NCBI GenBank assembly: GCA_026982025.1
Contig: JALSHX010000044.1
Location: 1 to 5,421 of the forward strand
Length of the DNA stretch: 5,421 nt
From: Aquificaceae bacterium
GTDB taxonomy: Bacteria; Aquificota; Aquificia; Aquificales; Aquificaceae
Direction: 5' to 3'
Shown: in pieces, positions 3,685 to 5,421 of the stretch
Numbering within the stretch: the stretch's first letter is position 1
Layout: each line of letters opens with the position of its first letter
Notes under the pieces: generated by a model
Databases searched by the model: none
Told to the model about the DNA's origin: nothing
The model's input: the letters and a program-made list of their open reading frames with translations, nothing else
Program-made: the position numbers and the translations under genes

Positions 3685-4769
3685 TCCATGAAGGGTATAT
3701 GAAACTTGCCCTCACCCTTGCGCGCAGGCGCAAGGGTCTTACCCATCCCAATCCTACCGTAGGTTGCGTCATCGTTAAAAACGGCGAAATAGTAGGATTG
3801 GGCAATCACCTCAGGGCGGGAGAGCCTCACGCGGAGATCGTTGCTCTCCATCATGCGGGTGAAAGGGCGAAGGGAGCTGATATGTATCTAACCCTTGAGC
3901 CATGTACCCACTGGGGAAGAACTCCTCCCTGCACCGAATCAATAATAAAAGCAGGTATCAAAAGAGTCTTCGTGGCGACGACGGATCCAAATCCCGTTAT
4001 CGCCGGGGGAGGAGTTAAGAGGTTAAAGTCTGCGGGAATTGAGGTTTATGTGGGTCTGTGCGGTGAGGAGGCAAAAACTTTAAACGAGGACTTTTTCACC
4101 TACATCTCCTCCGACAGACCGTACATCACCCTTAAACTTGCTCAAAGTATTGACGGCAGGATTGCCGCGAAGGGAGGCAACAGCAAGTGGATAACCTCCG
4201 AAAGGGCTCGGACATACGCTCACAGGTTAAGGATGGAGGCAACTGCGGTTCTGGTGGGAATAAACACCGTTTTGAAAGACAACCCCCTCCTGACGGTTCG
4301 CTACTTTCCGTCCGAGCACAATCCTGTGAGGGTGGTGATTGACCCCTCCCTGAAGATTTCTCCCGATCACAACTTGGTGAGAGATGATTCATCCCTGCGG
4401 CTTATTTACTTTTCCTCGAGTGATTCTGAAAAGGTCCGCAGACTCACGGACATGGGAGTTCAGCTGATCCGCATGGAATCTCTGAATCTGAAGGAAATAT
4501 TGAAAGACCTTAGGTCAAGGGACGTGGTTCACCTGCTCGTGGAAGGTGGAGCGGACACAGTAACGAGGTTTATCAGGGAGGGACTTTGGGACAGGTTGGT
4601 CGTGTTCACAGCACCGAAAATCCTCGGTGAAGGGATAGGTTTGGGAGATCTGGGAATTGAGAAAGTCTCCTCGGCGCCTGAGCTTAAGCTCAGGAGAGAG
4701 ATTCCCCTCGGAGATGAGCGGATTTTTGAGTACATCCCCGTCATAGAAAAAGGTGGACTCAGGTGGTAA
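3681..4769 (+). CDS. ribD: Riboflavin biosynthesis protein RibD (pyrimidine deaminase/reductase)
   Basis: A bifunctional cytosolic enzyme of riboflavin synthesis. The N-terminal zinc domain deaminates 2,5-diamino-6-ribosylaminopyrimidinone phosphate, and the C-terminal domain reduces the ribosyl side chain with NADPH. The 362 residues equal the usual length. The deaminase part has THPNPTVGCVIV (21-32), the HAE motif (His50, Glu52) and the zinc cysteines in EPCTHWGRTPPC (Cys75, Cys84). The reductase part has LKLAQSIDGRIA (151-162), KWITS (169-173), DNPLLTVR (200-207), LLVEGGADT (285-293) and the APKILGEG end block (311-318). The ATG overlaps the previous stop as ATGA; the conserved YM near the start (residues 6-7) supports it over an ATG at 3699. 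The ribosome site is weak, fitting translational coupling. Two perfect inverted repeats lie in the coding sequence (3714-3737 and 4677-4694). No FMN riboswitch precedes it. Confidence 0.96.
   Translation: MIHEGYMKLALTLARRRKGLTHPNPTVGCVIVKNGEIVGLGNHLRAGEPHAEIVALHHAGERAKGADMYLTLEPCTHWGRTPPCTESIIKAGIKRVFVATTDPNPVIAGGGVKRLKSAGIEVYVGLCGEEAKTLNEDFFTYISSDRPYITLKLAQSIDGRIAAKGGNSKWITSERARTYAHRLRMEATAVLVGINTVLKDNPLLTVRYFPSEHNPVRVVIDPSLKISPDHNLVRDDSSLRLIYFSSSDSEKVRRLTDMGVQLIRMESLNLKEILKDLRSRDVVHLLVEGGADTVTRFIREGLWDRLVVFTAPKILGEGIGLGDLGIEKVSSAPELKLRREIPLGDERIFEYIPVIEKGGLRW
3714..3737 (+). repeat. Perfect 10-bp stem, 4-nt loop hairpin in the 5' end of ribD
   Basis: Arms ACCCTTGCGC (3714-3723) and GCGCAAGGGT (3728-3737) flank the loop GCAG. 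Seven of the ten pairs are G:C. It begins 34 nt into ribD, just ahead of an initiating ribosome. It is not followed by a T-run, so it is not an ordinary terminator. Confidence 0.8.
4677..4694. repeat. Perfect 18-bp palindrome near the 3' end of ribD
   Basis: CCTGAGCTTAAGCTCAGG is identical to its reverse complement. It encodes part of the APELKLRRE segment of RibD. It lies about 100 nt before the ygfZ-like start. It may be a protein-binding site, a short RNA hairpin with a TTAA loop, or chance. Confidence 0.7.
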
Positions 4770-4778
4770 AAAGGAACA

Positions 4779-5421
4779 ATGCGGTGGATTGAGCTGGACC
4801 GGTCAAAAATAAAGGTCTACGGAAAGCCCCTTAAAACGATGATGAAGGGCATGACCGCTCAGGAAGAGCACACCCACTTTCTCCACAGTCTGCTCACCAA
4901 CAATGTTAAAAACCTCAAAGACGGGTCGTTTAATTACAACCTCTGGCTTCGCCAAAACGGTCAGCCCTTGGGAGACTTTTTTGTTTACAGGATAGAGGAT
5001 CACTTTCTTCTGGATACGGAGAAGGATGCAAAGGAAGTCATTGCTCGCTTTGAGGAGCTAAAGCTCTCTCTGAGGGTTTACTTTGAGGACCTGTCCGCCG
5101 GGCTCATGCACTTTTTTGTTTTCGGCGAGGGATCTTCTGAGTTCATAAAAGACGCCTTCGGCGTTGTTCCCGAAGAATTCAAATTTATAAAAAAGGATGG
5201 AGTCCTGATTGCCTCCAATCCCCTGAGAATAGGTGAGGAGGGTTATGACATAATAACAGGCGAGAGCTCTCTCCCTCTTCCCGCAGATAGGCAAGTAAGC
5301 TCTGAAGAGTTTGAGGACCTGAGAATACGAAGGGGCATTCCCCGCATCGGAAAGGAGCTTAGAGAGGGTTTTTCCCCCGTTGAGGCAGGCATGGTTGAAC
5401 ACGCCATAGACATGAACAAGG
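4779..5421 (+). CDS. ygfZ: YgfZ/GcvT-family folate-binding protein (3' end outside window)
   Basis: YgfZ-like proteins bind folate and support maintenance of certain iron-sulfur proteins, including tRNA thiomethylation enzymes. They share the fold of the glycine-cleavage T protein. The 214 residues seen contain the N-terminal HSLLTNNVKNLKDG (36-49), corresponding to 'LqglLTNDv', a strand with GQPLGDFFVY (61-70), and LRIRRGIPRIGKEL (181-194), a strong YgfZ marker. The window stops after SPVEAGMVEHAIDMNK plus a G, exactly where the family continues with KGCYxGQE, whose cysteine would be diagnostic but is not visible. About a third of a typical 300-residue protein is missing. The ATG is 9 nt after the ribD stop, with AAGGA (4771-4775) at a rather short 3-nt spacing. 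It appears to be the sixth gene of the rsmD operon. The N-terminus is more divergent than average, but a true GcvT is less likely given the RxGIPRxGKE block. Confidence 0.85.
   Translation, partial: MRWIELDRSKIKVYGKPLKTMMKGMTAQEEHTHFLHSLLTNNVKNLKDGSFNYNLWLRQNGQPLGDFFVYRIEDHFLLDTEKDAKEVIARFEELKLSLRVYFEDLSAGLMHFFVFGEGSSEFIKDAFGVVPEEFKFIKKDGVLIASNPLRIGEEGYDIITGESSLPLPADRQVSSEEFEDLRIRRGIPRIGKELREGFSPVEAGMVEHAIDMNK

Noticed and set aside
3600..3690. FMN riboswitch or separate promoter before ribD
   Set aside because: ribD starts inside the stop codon of the DUF302 gene and the upstream sequence is coding, with no room for an FMN riboswitch fold.
3549..3854. Minus-strand open frame across the DUF302/ribD junction
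   Set aside because: It is antisense to two conserved genes, with no ribosome site or recognisable motif.
4132..4392. Minus-strand open frame inside ribD
   Set aside because: It is opposite conserved RibD reductase codons; the composition is rich in Ser/Pro/Cys, as expected of an antisense frame.
5058..5402. Minus-strand open frame opposite the ygfZ-like gene
   Set aside because: The plus strand encodes a recognisable YgfZ/GcvT protein without a stop to the window end; the minus frame has no family features.

Overview
The window reads as a compact bacterial chromosome segment with core metabolic and housekeeping genes. Thermophile-like features are AGG/AGA arginine codons, frequent ATA, purine-rich coding strands, short proteins and almost no spacer DNA. 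Together with the gene set, the protein sequences resemble what I know of Aquificae (Aquifex/Hydrogenobacter-like bacteria). That placement is an inference from pattern, not from a search. I see no mobile elements, RNA genes or CRISPR array.

Region 1 (1-1452, + strand): the 3' half of argJ (arginine biosynthesis), followed after 8 nt by a slipin/SPFH membrane protein. The slipin gene has two in-frame starts, each with its own Shine-Dalgarno sequence. Region 2 (1453-1949): speD (S-adenosylmethionine decarboxylase, polyamine synthesis) on the - strand, converging on the slipin gene with only 3 nt between stop codons. Its leader holds a strong Shine-Dalgarno sequence and a 27-codon upstream ORF that overlaps the speD start in another frame.

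Region 3 (about 1927-1962) is a divergent promoter. A TATACAGTATA palindrome supplies overlapping -10 elements for speD on one strand and the next operon on the other. Region 4 (1950-5421, + strand) is a tight six-gene operon: rsmD (16S rRNA methyltransferase, apparently leaderless), coaD (CoA synthesis), a small exported protein that looks like LptE, a DUF302 protein, ribD (riboflavin synthesis) and a YgfZ/GcvT-family folate-binding protein cut by the window end. Gene junctions are 4-nt overlaps or gaps of about 3-9 nt, so one transcript and translational coupling are likely.

The genes do not form one pathway. Several are linked by cofactor chemistry: SAM is used by SpeD and RsmD, RibD leads to flavins, CoaD makes CoA, and YgfZ is a folate-linked Fe-S factor. 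The most unusual features are regulatory: the speD upstream ORF, the symmetric divergent promoter, the leaderless rsmD start, and two perfect inverted repeats inside ribD. I found no clearly new multi-gene system.
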